This document shows, in pieces, positions 19,704 to 28,150 of a stretch of 64,000 nucleotides of DNA. The DNA is from Polaromonas jejuensis NBRC 106434. Its GTDB lineage: Bacteria; Pseudomonadota; Gammaproteobacteria; Burkholderiales; Burkholderiaceae_C. Every line of letters begins with the position of its first letter. Position 1 is the stretch's first letter. Below the pieces are notes generated by a model. That model made no database searches, was not told the DNA's origin, and saw only the letters and a list, made by a program, of their open reading frames with translations. The stretch lies in the NCBI RefSeq assembly GCF_001598235.1, contig NZ_BCYO01000001.1, positions 248,001 through 312,000 of the forward strand, read 5' to 3'. The position numbers and the translations under genes are program-made.

Positions 19704-19730
19704 GAATTGGACAGGTGGTAAGACCAATTC
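19704..19730. promoter_or_regulatory. Predicted GntR/FadR-type operator
   Basis: TGGTAAGACCA at 19716-19726 is a perfect palindrome around AAG and matches the FadR-subfamily consensus TNGTNNNACNA. A wider inverted repeat, GAATTGG at 19704-19710 and CCAATTC at 19724-19730, overlaps it. It sits in the 140-base divergent region between the regulator (19671) and the first SDR gene (19812). Confidence 0.65.
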
Positions 19731-19811
19731 ATAATCCCATAAATCGCAGGCAACAACATCCGGCAAAACCCTGAAGTCACTTCAGGGGCATGCCACAACC
19801 ATGGAGATGCA

Positions 19812-20558
19812 ATGAGACTCAAAGGAAAAACCGCCCTCGTCACCGCCGCCGGCCAGGGCATTGGCCACGCTGCCGCGCTGGCACTCGCCGCGGAGGGGGC
19901 CCAGGTCTGGGCCACCGACGTGAACGCGACACTGCTAGAGACCTACAAAGGCGTCGCCAACGTGAAGGCGCTGCCGCTGGATGTGCTCGACAAGGCCGCC
20001 ATCCAGAAGGTTGTGGCCAGCATGCCGCAGATCGACGTGCTGTTCAATTGCGCGGGCGTGGTGCACAACGGCACGGTGCTGGACGCCACGGACGACGAGC
20101 TTGAATTTGCCTTCAACCTCAATGTGCGCGCGCAGTTCTGGGCCATCCAGGCGGCGCTGCCCAGGATGCTGACCAACAACGGCGGCAAGGGCGGCGGCAG
20201 CATCATCAACATGGCCAGCGTGTGCAGCAGCATCAAGGGGCTGCCCAACCGCTTTGTCTACGGCACCACCAAGGCTGCCGTGATCGGTCTGACCAAGGGC
20301 GTTGCCGCCGATTTTGTGGGGCACGGCATCCGCTGCAATGCCATTGCGCCGGGCACGGTGGATACGCCTTCGCTGCACGACCGCATCAATGCCAATGCGG
20401 ATCCGGTGGCCGCGCGCAAGGCTTTCGTGGCGCGCCAGCCCATGGGGCGCCTGGCGCAAGCGCATGAAATCGTGCCGGTGGTGGTGTTCCTGGCCAGCGA
20501 CGAGGCGGTGTTTGTGACCGGCCAGACCTACGCCGTCGATGGCGGCATGACCATATGA
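19812..20558 (+). CDS. SDR dehydrogenase, 2-keto-3-deoxy-L-fuconate dehydrogenase-like
   Basis: Classical SDR of 248 residues with the NAD site TAAGQGIGHAA (residues about 11-21), the NCAGVV motif, Ser in MASVCSSIKG and YGTTK as the YxxxK pair. The sequence pattern, including SSIKGLPNRFVYGTTKAAVIGLTK, matches the group containing 2-keto-3-deoxy-L-fuconate dehydrogenase and the BDH2-like enzymes. In that pathway the 4-hydroxyl of the dehydratase product is oxidised and the 2,4-diketo acid is then cleaved by a fumarylacetoacetase-fold hydrolase, encoded here at 21414. Its end overlaps the next start by 4 bases. Confidence 0.85.
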   Translation: MRLKGKTALVTAAGQGIGHAAALALAAEGAQVWATDVNATLLETYKGVANVKALPLDVLDKAAIQKVVASMPQIDVLFNCAGVVHNGTVLDATDDELEFAFNLNVRAQFWAIQAALPRMLTNNGGKGGGSIINMASVCSSIKGLPNRFVYGTTKAAVIGLTKGVAADFVGHGIRCNAIAPGTVDTPSLHDRINANADPVAARKAFVARQPMGRLAQAHEIVPVVVFLASDEAVFVTGQTYAVDGGMTI

Positions 20559-21301
20559 ACCAGCTCGACCTGGCGGGCCGCCACGCGGTCATCACCGGTG
20601 GCGCTGTCGGGCTGGGCTTTGCCATTGCCCAGCGCATGCTGGCCTCGGGCGCCACGGTCACCTTGTGGGACATCAACCCGCAGGCCCTGGCCGCTGCGAG
20701 GGACGAACTCGGCGCGGGCGTGCGCACCGTCCAGGTGGATGTGAGCCGTCATGCGAGCGTGGTCGAGGCGGTCCGGCAGACTATTGCCGAGCATCCGGTC
20801 ATTGACGTGCTGGTGAACTCGGCCGGCATCACCGGCCCCAACGTCAAGCTGTGGGACTACCCGCCCGAGCAGTGGATGCAGGTGCAGCAGGTCAACCTGA
20901 ACGGCCTGTTTTTTTGCTGCCGCGAAGTGCTGCCGCACATGCGCGCGCGCAACTATGGCCGCATCGTCAACATCGCCTCGGTGGCCGGCAAGGACGGCAA
21001 CCCCAATGCCAGCGCCTACAGCGCCAGCAAGGCCGGCGTGATCGCGCTCACCAAATCGCTGGGCAAGGAGCTCGCCGATACCGGCGTGCGCGTCAACTGC
21101 GTGACGCCGGCCGCCGTGAAGACGCCGATTTTCGACCAGATGACGCCCGAGCACATCCAGTTCATGCTGTCGAAAATCCCGTTGGGGCGCTTTGGCACCC
21201 CCGGTGAAGTGGCCGCCATGGTGGCCTGGCTGTGCACCGAAGACTGCTCGTTCTCCACCGGCGCCGTGTTCGACCTGTCGGGCGGGCGATCCACTTACTG
21301 A
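20555..21301 (+). CDS. SDR oxidoreductase, probable sugar or sugar-acid dehydrogenase
   Basis: Second classical SDR, 248 residues, with TGGAVGLGFAIAQRM as cofactor site, NSAGITGPN, catalytic Ser in NIASVAGKDGNPN and YSASK. Translation is coupled to the previous gene (ATGA). It could oxidise the free sugar at C1, as L-fucose or L-rhamnose dehydrogenase does, or carry out a second step on the acid. Annotation as 3-oxoacyl-ACP reductase would be a generic family hit and is unlikely in this context. Confidence 0.83.
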   Translation: MNQLDLAGRHAVITGGAVGLGFAIAQRMLASGATVTLWDINPQALAAARDELGAGVRTVQVDVSRHASVVEAVRQTIAEHPVIDVLVNSAGITGPNVKLWDYPPEQWMQVQQVNLNGLFFCCREVLPHMRARNYGRIVNIASVAGKDGNPNASAYSASKAGVIALTKSLGKELADTGVRVNCVTPAAVKTPIFDQMTPEHIQFMLSKIPLGRFGTPGEVAAMVAWLCTEDCSFSTGAVFDLSGGRSTY

Positions 21302-21413
21302 TGGGGACATTTATAAATCCGATTCCCGGGCGCCTTGCCCTGCATCCCGATAATCAAATTTCTAGAAGCCCTATCTCTTTATCTGTTCTTGTGTCAATAA
21401 AAAAGGAGATACC

Positions 21414-22262
21414 ATGAAACTCGTTCGTTATGGCAACCCGGGCAAGGAAAAGCCCGGACTGATTGATGCCGATGGCAAGCTGCGTGACCTGAGCGCCGTG
21501 CTCAAGGACATCGGCCCCGACCAGCTAGGCGATGCCGCGCTGGCCAAGCTGCGCAAACTCAAAACCGACAAGCTGCCGCTGGTCAAAGGCTCTCCGCGCA
21601 TGGGCAGCCCGGTCAGCGGTGTGGGCAAGTTCATTGCCATCGGCCTGAACTACGCCGACCATGCGGCCGAGTCGGGCCTGCCGATCCCGAAGGAGCCGAT
21701 TGTGTTCATGAAGGCCACCACCTGCATTCAGGGGCCCAACGATCCGGTGATGCTGCCCAAGGGTTCGGTCAAGACTGACTGGGAAGTCGAGCTGGGCGTG
21801 GTGATCGGTACGCGGGCACGCTATGTGTCGCAAAAAGAAGCCCTCAACCATGTGGCGGGCTACTGCACCATCAACGACGTGAGTGAGCGTGAATACCAGA
21901 TCGAGCGCGGCGGCACCTGGGACAAGGGCAAGGGCTGCGATACCTTCGGCCCTATCGGCCCCTGGCTGGTCACGCGCGACGAGGTGCCCAACCCGCAAAA
22001 GCTGGGCATGTGGCTGGAAGTCAATGGCCAGCGCATGCAAACGGGCAGCACCAAGACCATGATCTTCAGCGTGGCCAAGATCATCAGCTATGTCAGCCAG
22101 TTCATGACGCTGGAGCCCGGCGATGTGATCACCACCGGCACGCCCCCCGGCGTGGGCATGGGCATGAAGCCGCCGGTATTCCTGAAAAAAGGCGACCAGA
22201 TAGCCCTGGGCATTGAAGGCCTGGGCGAGCAGCGGCAGTTGGTGGTCCCTTTCAAGCTCTGA
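21414..22262 (+). CDS. Fumarylacetoacetate hydrolase family protein, 2,4-diketo-3-deoxy-sugar-acid hydrolase-like
   Basis: FAH-fold enzyme of 282 residues that hydrolyses a carbon-carbon bond of a 2,4-diketo acid using a divalent metal. Visible marks: AIGLNYADHAAESG, EPIVFMKATTCIQGPND, DWEVELGVVIG (metal-binding Glu), CTINDVSEREYQ, KGCDTFGPIGPWL and TTGTPPGVGMGMKPP near the C-terminus. Length and motifs match 2,4-diketo-3-deoxy-L-fuconate/rhamnonate hydrolases, often annotated ureidoglycolate lyase. Strong AAAGGAGAT ribosome binding site. The preceding 112-base AT-rich gap may hold its own promoter, and a GC-rich hairpin follows the stop. Confidence 0.87.
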   Translation: MKLVRYGNPGKEKPGLIDADGKLRDLSAVLKDIGPDQLGDAALAKLRKLKTDKLPLVKGSPRMGSPVSGVGKFIAIGLNYADHAAESGLPIPKEPIVFMKATTCIQGPNDPVMLPKGSVKTDWEVELGVVIGTRARYVSQKEALNHVAGYCTINDVSEREYQIERGGTWDKGKGCDTFGPIGPWLVTRDEVPNPQKLGMWLEVNGQRMQTGSTKTMIFSVAKIISYVSQFMTLEPGDVITTGTPPGVGMGMKPPVFLKKGDQIALGIEGLGEQRQLVVPFKL

Positions 22263-22295
22263 CCGGGCGCGTGGCCGGGCCGGCCTTGCGCCCGG
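22263..22295 (+). terminator. Hairpin directly after the FAH-family gene
   Basis: CCGGGCGC (22263-22270) pairs perfectly with GCGCCCGG (22288-22295), with further GGCC pairing inside the loop. It starts on the base after the stop codon. There is no following T run, so it may be a factor-dependent end or mRNA-stabilising hairpin. Confidence 0.5.
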
Positions 22296-22399
22296 CATGA
22301 AAACTCAGGGTTTACCCGCAGTGCGGCTAGACCTTGTTCTCTATTTGACGGGTGCCAACAACCCCTCGGGGCAGTCTGTCATCAAAGTGCTGCAAAATA

Positions 22400-22411
22400 G
22401 AACGATCGTTC
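22400..22411. promoter_or_regulatory. Predicted TetR-family operator
   Basis: GAACGATCGTTC is a perfect 12-bp palindrome, with imperfect symmetry reaching 22394-22417. It lies 19 bases before the start of the TetR-family gene, so autoregulation is likely; the acyl-CoA dehydrogenase gene is read from the same direction just behind. Confidence 0.6.
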
Positions 22412-22430
22412 GTTTTATTTCATTCAGCAC

Positions 22431-23171
22431 ATGCCTATCACTGAACACCCTGTCAAAGCGGCCAGCGGCACGCCACTTGTGGTGGCCGCGCCCAAAAGCC
22501 AGCAAAAAGGCCAGCAGACCAAGGCTGCCATTGTGGATGCGGCCTTGGGCCTGGCCACGCAGATCGGCCTGGAGGGCCTGAGCATAGGCGCGCTGGCCGA
22601 GGTCATGCGCATGAGCAAGTCCGGCGTGTTTGCGCACTTTGGTTCACGCGAAGAGCTGCAGATTTCCGTGATCCGCGAATACCACGCCAGGTTCGAGGAA
22701 GAGGTGTTCTTTCCGGCCTTGCAACAGGCGCGGGGCTTGCCGCGTCTGAGCGCCCTGTTTCACAACTGGATGAACCGCACCTCGGTCGAAATTGATTCGG
22801 GCTGCCTTTACATCAGCGGCGCCGTCGAGTTCGACGACCGGCCCGGGCCGGTGCGCGATGCACTGGCCGGTTCGGTGCGGACCTGGCTGGCCGCCATGTA
22901 CCGCGCGGTGGTGCAGGCCAAGGAGGCCGGCCATTTGCGTGACGACGCTGATGAGCGCCAGATGGCCTTCGAGATTCATGGCCTCATTCTGGCGCTGCAT
23001 TACGAAGCGCGTTTTTTGAAAACCCCCGGTTCCATAGACCGGGCCAACACCGGCTTTGCCAACATCCTGGCGCGCTACGGCAACGACGCCGCGCTGGCAC
23101 AGGCAGAGCCTTCCTCTTCCGTTTCGCCGAAGAAAGCTTCGGCCAAGCCCTCTTCATCCAAACCGGTTTAA
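22431..23171 (+). CDS. TetR-family regulator of the beta-oxidation locus
   Basis: Regulator of 246 residues with the TetR HTH at residues about 30-76 (TKAAIVDAALGLATQIGLEGLSIGALAEVMRMSKSGVFAHFGSREEL), a ligand domain, and a Ser/Pro/Lys-rich C-terminal tail. It is followed after 16 bases by an acyl-CoA dehydrogenase gene, so it most likely represses this fatty-acid degradation operon and responds to an acyl-CoA, as PsrA and FadR-type TetR proteins do. The nearby palindrome supports self-control. Confidence 0.88.
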   Translation: MPITEHPVKAASGTPLVVAAPKSQQKGQQTKAAIVDAALGLATQIGLEGLSIGALAEVMRMSKSGVFAHFGSREELQISVIREYHARFEEEVFFPALQQARGLPRLSALFHNWMNRTSVEIDSGCLYISGAVEFDDRPGPVRDALAGSVRTWLAAMYRAVVQAKEAGHLRDDADERQMAFEIHGLILALHYEARFLKTPGSIDRANTGFANILARYGNDAALAQAEPSSSVSPKKASAKPSSSKPV

Positions 23172-23187
23172 AGCTAAAGGACCCACC

Positions 23188-24984
23188 ATGCCCCAGTACA
23201 GCCCACCCCTGCGCGACATGCAATTCGTCATGCACGAAGTGCTCAAGGTCACCGACGAATTCAAGGCCATCCCGAAACATGCGGACGTCGATGCCGAGAC
23301 CATCAATGCGGTGCTTGAAGAGGCCGGAAAGTTCGCCTCGGAAGTGACCTTCCCGCTGAATATCAGTGGCGACGAAGAGGGCTGCAAGCTCGACAAGACG
23401 ACCCACGAGGTCACGCCACCCAAGGGCTTCAAGGAGGCTTACGCCCAGTACATCGAAGGCGGCTGGGCCGCGCTGAGCTGCGACCCCGAATACGGCGGCC
23501 AGGGCCTGCCCTTTGTGGTCAACCAGTGCCTCTTCGAAATGCTGAACTCGGCCAACCAGGCCTGGACCATGTACCCCGGCCTGTCGCACGGCGCCTACGA
23601 GGCCCTGCATGCGCACGGCACCGACGAGCAGAAAAAACTCTACCTGCCCAAGCTGACCAGCGGCGAATGGACCGGCACCATGTGCCTGACCGAGCCGCAC
23701 TGCGGCACCGACCTCGGCCTCTTGCGTACCAAGGCTGAGCCGCAAGCCGACGGCACGTACAGGCTGACCGGCAACAAGATTTTCATCAGCGCCGGCGAAC
23801 ACAACATGACCAGCAACATCGTGCATCTGGTGCTGGCGCGCCTGCCCGACGCGCCCCAGGGCAGCAAAGGCATCAGCCTGTTCGCCGTGCCCAAATTCAA
23901 CGTCAACCCCGACGGCTCGCTGGGATCGCGCAACGGCATTTACTGCGGCGGCCTGGAGCACAAGATGGGCATCCATGGCAACGCCACCGCGCAGATGGTG
24001 CTCGAGGGCGCCGTGGGTACCATGGTGGGTGCGCCCAACAAGGGCCTGGCCGCGATGTTCGTGATGATGAACGCGGCGCGCCTGGGCGTCGGCAACCAGT
24101 CGCTGGGCTTGACCGAAGTGGCCTACCAGAACGCGCTGGCCTATGCCAAGGACCGCATCCAGATGCGTTCGCTGTCGGGCGTGAAGGCCAAGGACAAGCC
24201 GGCCGACCCCATCATCGTGCACCCCGACGTGCGCAAGATGCTGCTGACCGCCAAGGCCTATGCCGAAGGTGGCCGCGCGCTGGCCATCTACTGCACGCTG
24301 CTGCTGGACAAGGAGCAGCACCACTCCGACGAAAAAGTGCGCAAGGACTCGGGCGAAATCGTTGCCCTGCTCACGCCCATCGTCAAGGCCTTCCTGACCG
24401 ACAACGGCCACATCGCGACCAACGCCTGCATGCAGGTCTTCGGCGGCCACGGCTTCATCAAGGAATGGGGCATGGAGCAGTTTGTGCGCGACAACCGCAT
24501 CAACATGATTTACGAAGGCACCAACACCATCCAGTCGCTGGACCTGCTGGGCCGCAAGATCCTGGGCAACAACGGCGCCACGCTGAAGAAATTCGGCAAG
24601 CTGGTCGCCGCGCTGATTCTAGAGGAAGGCGTCAACGAGAAGATGGCCGAGTTCATCAACCCGCTGGCCTACCTGGCCGACCAGATGACCAAGTTCACCA
24701 CAGAGATCGGCTTCAAGGGTTTCCAGAATCCTGATGAAGTGGGCGCCGCTGCGGTGGACTACCTGCGCGTGGCCGGCCACCTGGTGTTCGGCTACTTCTG
24801 GGCCCGCATGGCGCAAACCGCGCTGCGCGAGATTGCCGCCGGCAACACCGACAAGTTCTATGTCGCCAAGCTGCAGACCGCACGCTTTTACTTTGCCAAG
24901 CTGTTCCCGGAAACCGCGATGCTGATGCGCACCGCGCGTGCCGGTTCGAAATCGCTGATGGAAACCGACGAGGCGTTGGCTTGA
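23188..24984 (+). CDS. Acyl-CoA dehydrogenase with C-terminal extension
   Basis: FAD-dependent acyl-CoA dehydrogenase of 598 residues, the long form with an extra C-terminal domain (like FadE5 and DMSP-pathway enzymes), catalysing the first oxidation of acyl-CoA. Seen in order: MCLTEPHCGTDLGLLRTKA, KIFISAGEHNMTSNIVHLVLAR, GIYCGGLEHKMGIHGNATAQMV, VFGGHGFIKEWGMEQFVRDNRINMIYEGTN with the catalytic Glu, then the extension after about residue 450. The ATG at 23188 with AAAGGA ahead of it gives the usual MPQY-type start; an in-frame upstream ATG at 23056 lies inside the tetR gene and is rejected. Confidence 0.92.
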   Translation: MPQYSPPLRDMQFVMHEVLKVTDEFKAIPKHADVDAETINAVLEEAGKFASEVTFPLNISGDEEGCKLDKTTHEVTPPKGFKEAYAQYIEGGWAALSCDPEYGGQGLPFVVNQCLFEMLNSANQAWTMYPGLSHGAYEALHAHGTDEQKKLYLPKLTSGEWTGTMCLTEPHCGTDLGLLRTKAEPQADGTYRLTGNKIFISAGEHNMTSNIVHLVLARLPDAPQGSKGISLFAVPKFNVNPDGSLGSRNGIYCGGLEHKMGIHGNATAQMVLEGAVGTMVGAPNKGLAAMFVMMNAARLGVGNQSLGLTEVAYQNALAYAKDRIQMRSLSGVKAKDKPADPIIVHPDVRKMLLTAKAYAEGGRALAIYCTLLLDKEQHHSDEKVRKDSGEIVALLTPIVKAFLTDNGHIATNACMQVFGGHGFIKEWGMEQFVRDNRINMIYEGTNTIQSLDLLGRKILGNNGATLKKFGKLVAALILEEGVNEKMAEFINPLAYLADQMTKFTTEIGFKGFQNPDEVGAAAVDYLRVAGHLVFGYFWARMAQTALREIAAGNTDKFYVAKLQTARFYFAKLFPETAMLMRTARAGSKSLMETDEALA

Positions 24985-25054
24985 AACCATGCGGGGTCAG
25001 CCCCCACCCCTGCCCTCCTCCAGTGGGGGAGGGAGCCCCTCATCTCCGCCTTAT

Positions 25055-25092
25055 CCCCTCGCCCTCCGGGAGAGGGTTGGAGTGAGGGCTCT
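25055..25092 (+). repeat. CCCTCKCCC/GGGAGAGGG hairpin with conserved tail
   Basis: The hairpin is followed by TTGGAGTGAGGGCTC, almost the same tail as TTAGGGTGAGGGCTC at 17336-17350. A second GC-rich dyad lies just upstream at about 25013-25034. It fills the gap between the dehydrogenase and FadN-type genes. Confidence 0.65.
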
Positions 25093-25110
25093 CAGATAAA
25101 GGAATACACC

Positions 25111-27534
25111 ATGCAAAAATTCACAGTTAAAAAAGTCGCCGTCCTCGGTGCCGGTGTGATGGGGGCGCAAATCGCCGCCCATTTGGTCAATGTCAAAGTG
25201 CCCGTGGTGCTTTTTGACCTGCCCGCGAAAGAGGGCCCGAAGAACGGCATCGTCATCAAGGCGATTGAAGGCCTGAAAAAACTCAAGCCCGCACCTTTGG
25301 GCGTGCCGGAAGACGCGGCGCTGATCCAGCAGGCCAACTACGAAGAGCACATGGACGTGCTCAAAGAGTGCGACCTGATCATCGAGGCGATTGCCGAGCG
25401 CATGGACTGGAAGACCGACCTGTACCACAAGATCGCGCCCTTTGTGGCCGACGGCGCCATCGTGGCCAGCAACACCTCGGGCCTGTCCATCACCCAACTC
25501 AGCGAGGCGCTGCCCGAAGCCATCAAGCCGCGTTTTTGCGGCATCCACTTTTTCAACCCGCCGCGCTACATGACGCTGGTTGAGCTGATCAACACGCCGA
25601 CCACCGAGCCCAAGGTGCTGGACGACCTGGAAGCGTTTGTCACCAGCGCACTCGGCAAGGGCGTGATCCGCGCGCATGACACGCCCAACTTCATCGCCAA
25701 CCGCGTCGGCATCGCCGGCATGCTGGCCACCATGAAGGAGGCCGAAGCCTTTGGCCTGACGTATGACGTGGTCGATGACCTGACCGGCAAGAAGCTGGGC
25801 CGCGCCAGCTCCGGTACTTTCCGCACGGCCGATGTGGTCGGGCTGGACACCATGGCGCATGTGATCAGGACGCTGCAGGACAATCTGGGCCCCGTGGGCA
25901 GCGGAAAAGTGGAAGACCCGTTCTCGGACATCTACGGCACACCGCCGGTGCTGGCCAGGCTGCTTGAAGCCAAGAGCCTGGGCCAGAAAACCGGCGCCGG
26001 GTTCTACAAAAAAGAGGGGCGCGACATTTTGCGCCTGGACCCGGAGAGCATGGAGTACGTCGCTGGCGGTGCCAAGGCCAACGAGGTGGTAGGCCGCATG
26101 CTGAAAAAGCCGGCCGGCGAACGCCTGAAACTGCTGCGTGAAGCCGAAGGTGCTGAAGCCCGCTTCCTGTGGGCGATCTTGCGCGACCAGTTCCACTATG
26201 CCGCCGTGCACCTCGAAAGCATTGCCGAGACCGCGCGCGACATCGACTTCGCTATGCGCTGGGGCTTTGGCGCGAAGCAGGGCCCGTTCGAGCTGTGGCA
26301 AGAGGCGGGCTGGCTGCAGGTCGCCAACTGGATCAAGGAAGACATTGAGGCTGGCAAGGCGCTCAGCAAAGCGCCGCTGCCTGACTGGGTCTTCAATGGC
26401 CCGGTGGCCGACGCCGGTGGTGTGCACACGGCTGAAGGTTCGTGGAGCGCCTCGGCCAAGAAGTTCATTCCACGCCGCAAGCTGCCGGTGTATGAACGCC
26501 AGTTCTTTCCCGAGAACGTGCTGGGTTCCAAGGCACCTGCCTTTGAAACGGCCGGCACCACGTTGCACGAAGACGATGCCATTCGCTTGTGGACGCTGGA
26601 CGGTGACCAGAACGACGTGCTGATCGCCAGCATCAAGACCAAGATGCACGCCATCAGTCCCGACGTGGCCGAAGGCCTCGCCTTGGGCGTGGACTTGGCC
26701 GAGAAGAGCTACAAGGGCCTGGTGATCTGGTCCAACGACGAGATGTTCTCGGCCGGCGCCGACCTGCAGGCCATGCTGCCCGCCTTCATGATGGGCGGCG
26801 CCAAGGCGATTGAGGGGGCCGAGGCCGAACTGCAAAACGTCATGCTCAAGCTGCGTTACGCCGCCGTGCCGGTGGTGTCGGCGATTCGCGGCATTGCACT
26901 TGGCGGCGGCTGCGAAATGGCGGTGTATTCCGCCAAACGGGTGGCCGCCATGGAAGGCTACATCGGCCTGGTGGAGGTCGGTGTGGGCCTGGTGCCCGGC
27001 GCGGGCGGCCTGGCCTACATCGCGCGCCGTGCTGCCGAGAACGCCGCCACGTCGACCAACAAGGACGTGCTGCCTTTCCTGACGGAAGGATTTACAGCCG
27101 CCGCCATGGCCAAGGTCGGCACAAGCGCCCTTGAAAGCCGCAAGCTCGGCTACCTGCTGGACAGCGACGTGATCGTGCCGAACAAGGACGAGCTGCTGTT
27201 CGTGGCGCTCAATGAAGCGCGTGCCCTGTTCAACTCCGGCTACCGGGCGCCGCACAGGCGGCAATTTCCGGTGGCGGGGCGCAATGGCCTGGCCACCATC
27301 AAGGGCCAGCTGGTCAACATGCGCGACGGCGGCTTTATCAGCGCGCACGACTTTCACATCGCCAGCCTGATCGCGGGCGTGGTCTGCGGCGGCGACGTGG
27401 ATGCCGGAACGCTGGTGACCGAAGAGTATGTGATGACGCTGGAACGCAAGGCCTTCTGCTCGCTGCTCGAACACCCCAAGACGCAGGAACGCATCATGGG
27501 CATGATGAGCACCGGTAAGCCGGTGAGGAATTGA
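25111..27534 (+). CDS. 3-hydroxyacyl-CoA dehydrogenase/enoyl-CoA hydratase, FadN-type
   Basis: Multifunctional beta-oxidation enzyme of 807 residues with the dehydrogenase first and the hydratase last, the FadN order and the reverse of FadB/FadJ. The NAD site VAVLGAGVMGAQIA is at residues 9-22, the 3HCDH centre has GIHFFNPPRYMTLVELI and TPNFIANRVGIAGM, and the C-terminal crotonase domain shows SAGADLQAM, the oxyanion-hole IRGIALGGGCEMAVYSAKRVAAMEGYIGLVEVGVGLVPGAGG. It hydrates enoyl-CoA and oxidises the hydroxyacyl-CoA for the thiolase at 28151. Its stop overlaps the next start (TGATG). Confidence 0.92.
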   Translation: MQKFTVKKVAVLGAGVMGAQIAAHLVNVKVPVVLFDLPAKEGPKNGIVIKAIEGLKKLKPAPLGVPEDAALIQQANYEEHMDVLKECDLIIEAIAERMDWKTDLYHKIAPFVADGAIVASNTSGLSITQLSEALPEAIKPRFCGIHFFNPPRYMTLVELINTPTTEPKVLDDLEAFVTSALGKGVIRAHDTPNFIANRVGIAGMLATMKEAEAFGLTYDVVDDLTGKKLGRASSGTFRTADVVGLDTMAHVIRTLQDNLGPVGSGKVEDPFSDIYGTPPVLARLLEAKSLGQKTGAGFYKKEGRDILRLDPESMEYVAGGAKANEVVGRMLKKPAGERLKLLREAEGAEARFLWAILRDQFHYAAVHLESIAETARDIDFAMRWGFGAKQGPFELWQEAGWLQVANWIKEDIEAGKALSKAPLPDWVFNGPVADAGGVHTAEGSWSASAKKFIPRRKLPVYERQFFPENVLGSKAPAFETAGTTLHEDDAIRLWTLDGDQNDVLIASIKTKMHAISPDVAEGLALGVDLAEKSYKGLVIWSNDEMFSAGADLQAMLPAFMMGGAKAIEGAEAELQNVMLKLRYAAVPVVSAIRGIALGGGCEMAVYSAKRVAAMEGYIGLVEVGVGLVPGAGGLAYIARRAAENAATSTNKDVLPFLTEGFTAAAMAKVGTSALESRKLGYLLDSDVIVPNKDELLFVALNEARALFNSGYRAPHRRQFPVAGRNGLATIKGQLVNMRDGGFISAHDFHIASLIAGVVCGGDVDAGTLVTEEYVMTLERKAFCSLLEHPKTQERIMGMMSTGKPVRN

Positions 27535-28046
27535 TGACTGATTTGACGAAGACGCCCCCCAATCGCCTGGAGCGCCAGCTGGATCGGCTCTCCGAAGTGC
27601 CGGCCTTTGCGCGCAACTGGTTTCGCAGTGTGATCCTGCGCCGCGCCGTGCCCTTTACCGGGACGGCCGGTCTGGACTTTCTGCAGATGAGCCGCGGCAG
27701 CGTCGAGATCGGCATCAAGAACGAGAAGAAGGTGCAAAACCACATCGGCGGCATTCATGCCTCGGCCATGAACCTGCTGGCGGAAACCGCCACCGGCATG
27801 GTGGTGGGCATGAATGTGCGCGACGACTGCATTCCGCTGGCCAAGGAGCTGAAGATGGCGTTCAAGAAACGCGCCACCGGCTCATTGCGGGCCGTGGCCA
27901 CCTTGAATGCCGAGCAGCGCGCGGCCATGCAGGCCAGCGACAAGGGTGAAGTCAAGGTGCAGGTCACGGTGACCGACGAGGCCGGTGTGAACCCGGTCGA
28001 GTGCGAATTTGTATGGGCCTGGATTCCCTCCGGTCCACGGAAGTAG
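27534..28046 (+). CDS. Hotdog-fold thioesterase-like protein (DUF4442/PaaI type)
   Basis: Protein of 170 residues with a hotdog fold suggested by KNEKKVQNHIGGIHASAMNLLAETATGMVVGMNV, where the HIGGIHA segment resembles the thioesterase active helix start. The C-terminal beta-strands VKVQVTVTDEAGVNPVECEFVWAWIP fit the fold. Translation is coupled to the FadN-type gene. It may hydrolyse stalled acyl-CoA and recover CoA. The ATG at 27534 is preferred over the overlapping TTG at 27531. The activity is inferred only from fold and context. Confidence 0.8.
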   Translation: MTDLTKTPPNRLERQLDRLSEVPAFARNWFRSVILRRAVPFTGTAGLDFLQMSRGSVEIGIKNEKKVQNHIGGIHASAMNLLAETATGMVVGMNVRDDCIPLAKELKMAFKKRATGSLRAVATLNAEQRAAMQASDKGEVKVQVTVTDEAGVNPVECEFVWAWIPSGPRK

Positions 28047-28101
28047 CAGCGTGCCATGACAGCCGCCTCAAACTTATCTGGAGCGCCTGCTGATGCAGGT
28101 C

Positions 28102-28125
28102 CCCTCTCCCGCACCCGGGAGAGGG
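28102..28125 (+). repeat. CCCTCTCCC/GGGAGAGGG hairpin
   Basis: Perfect 9-bp arms (28102-28110 and 28117-28125) with a 6-base loop, third member of the hairpin family also seen at 17316-17396 and 25055-25092. It lies in the 104-base gap ahead of the thiolase gene. Confidence 0.7.
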
Positions 28126-28150
28126 AGCAAGAGCACATTAAAGGAACATC

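Noticed and set aside
25051..27474. Very long minus-strand ORF (about 807 codons) opposite the FadN-type gene
   Set aside because: It mirrors the plus-strand gene and arises from high-GC codon bias; its translation is rich in His, Gln, Arg and Gly without domains.
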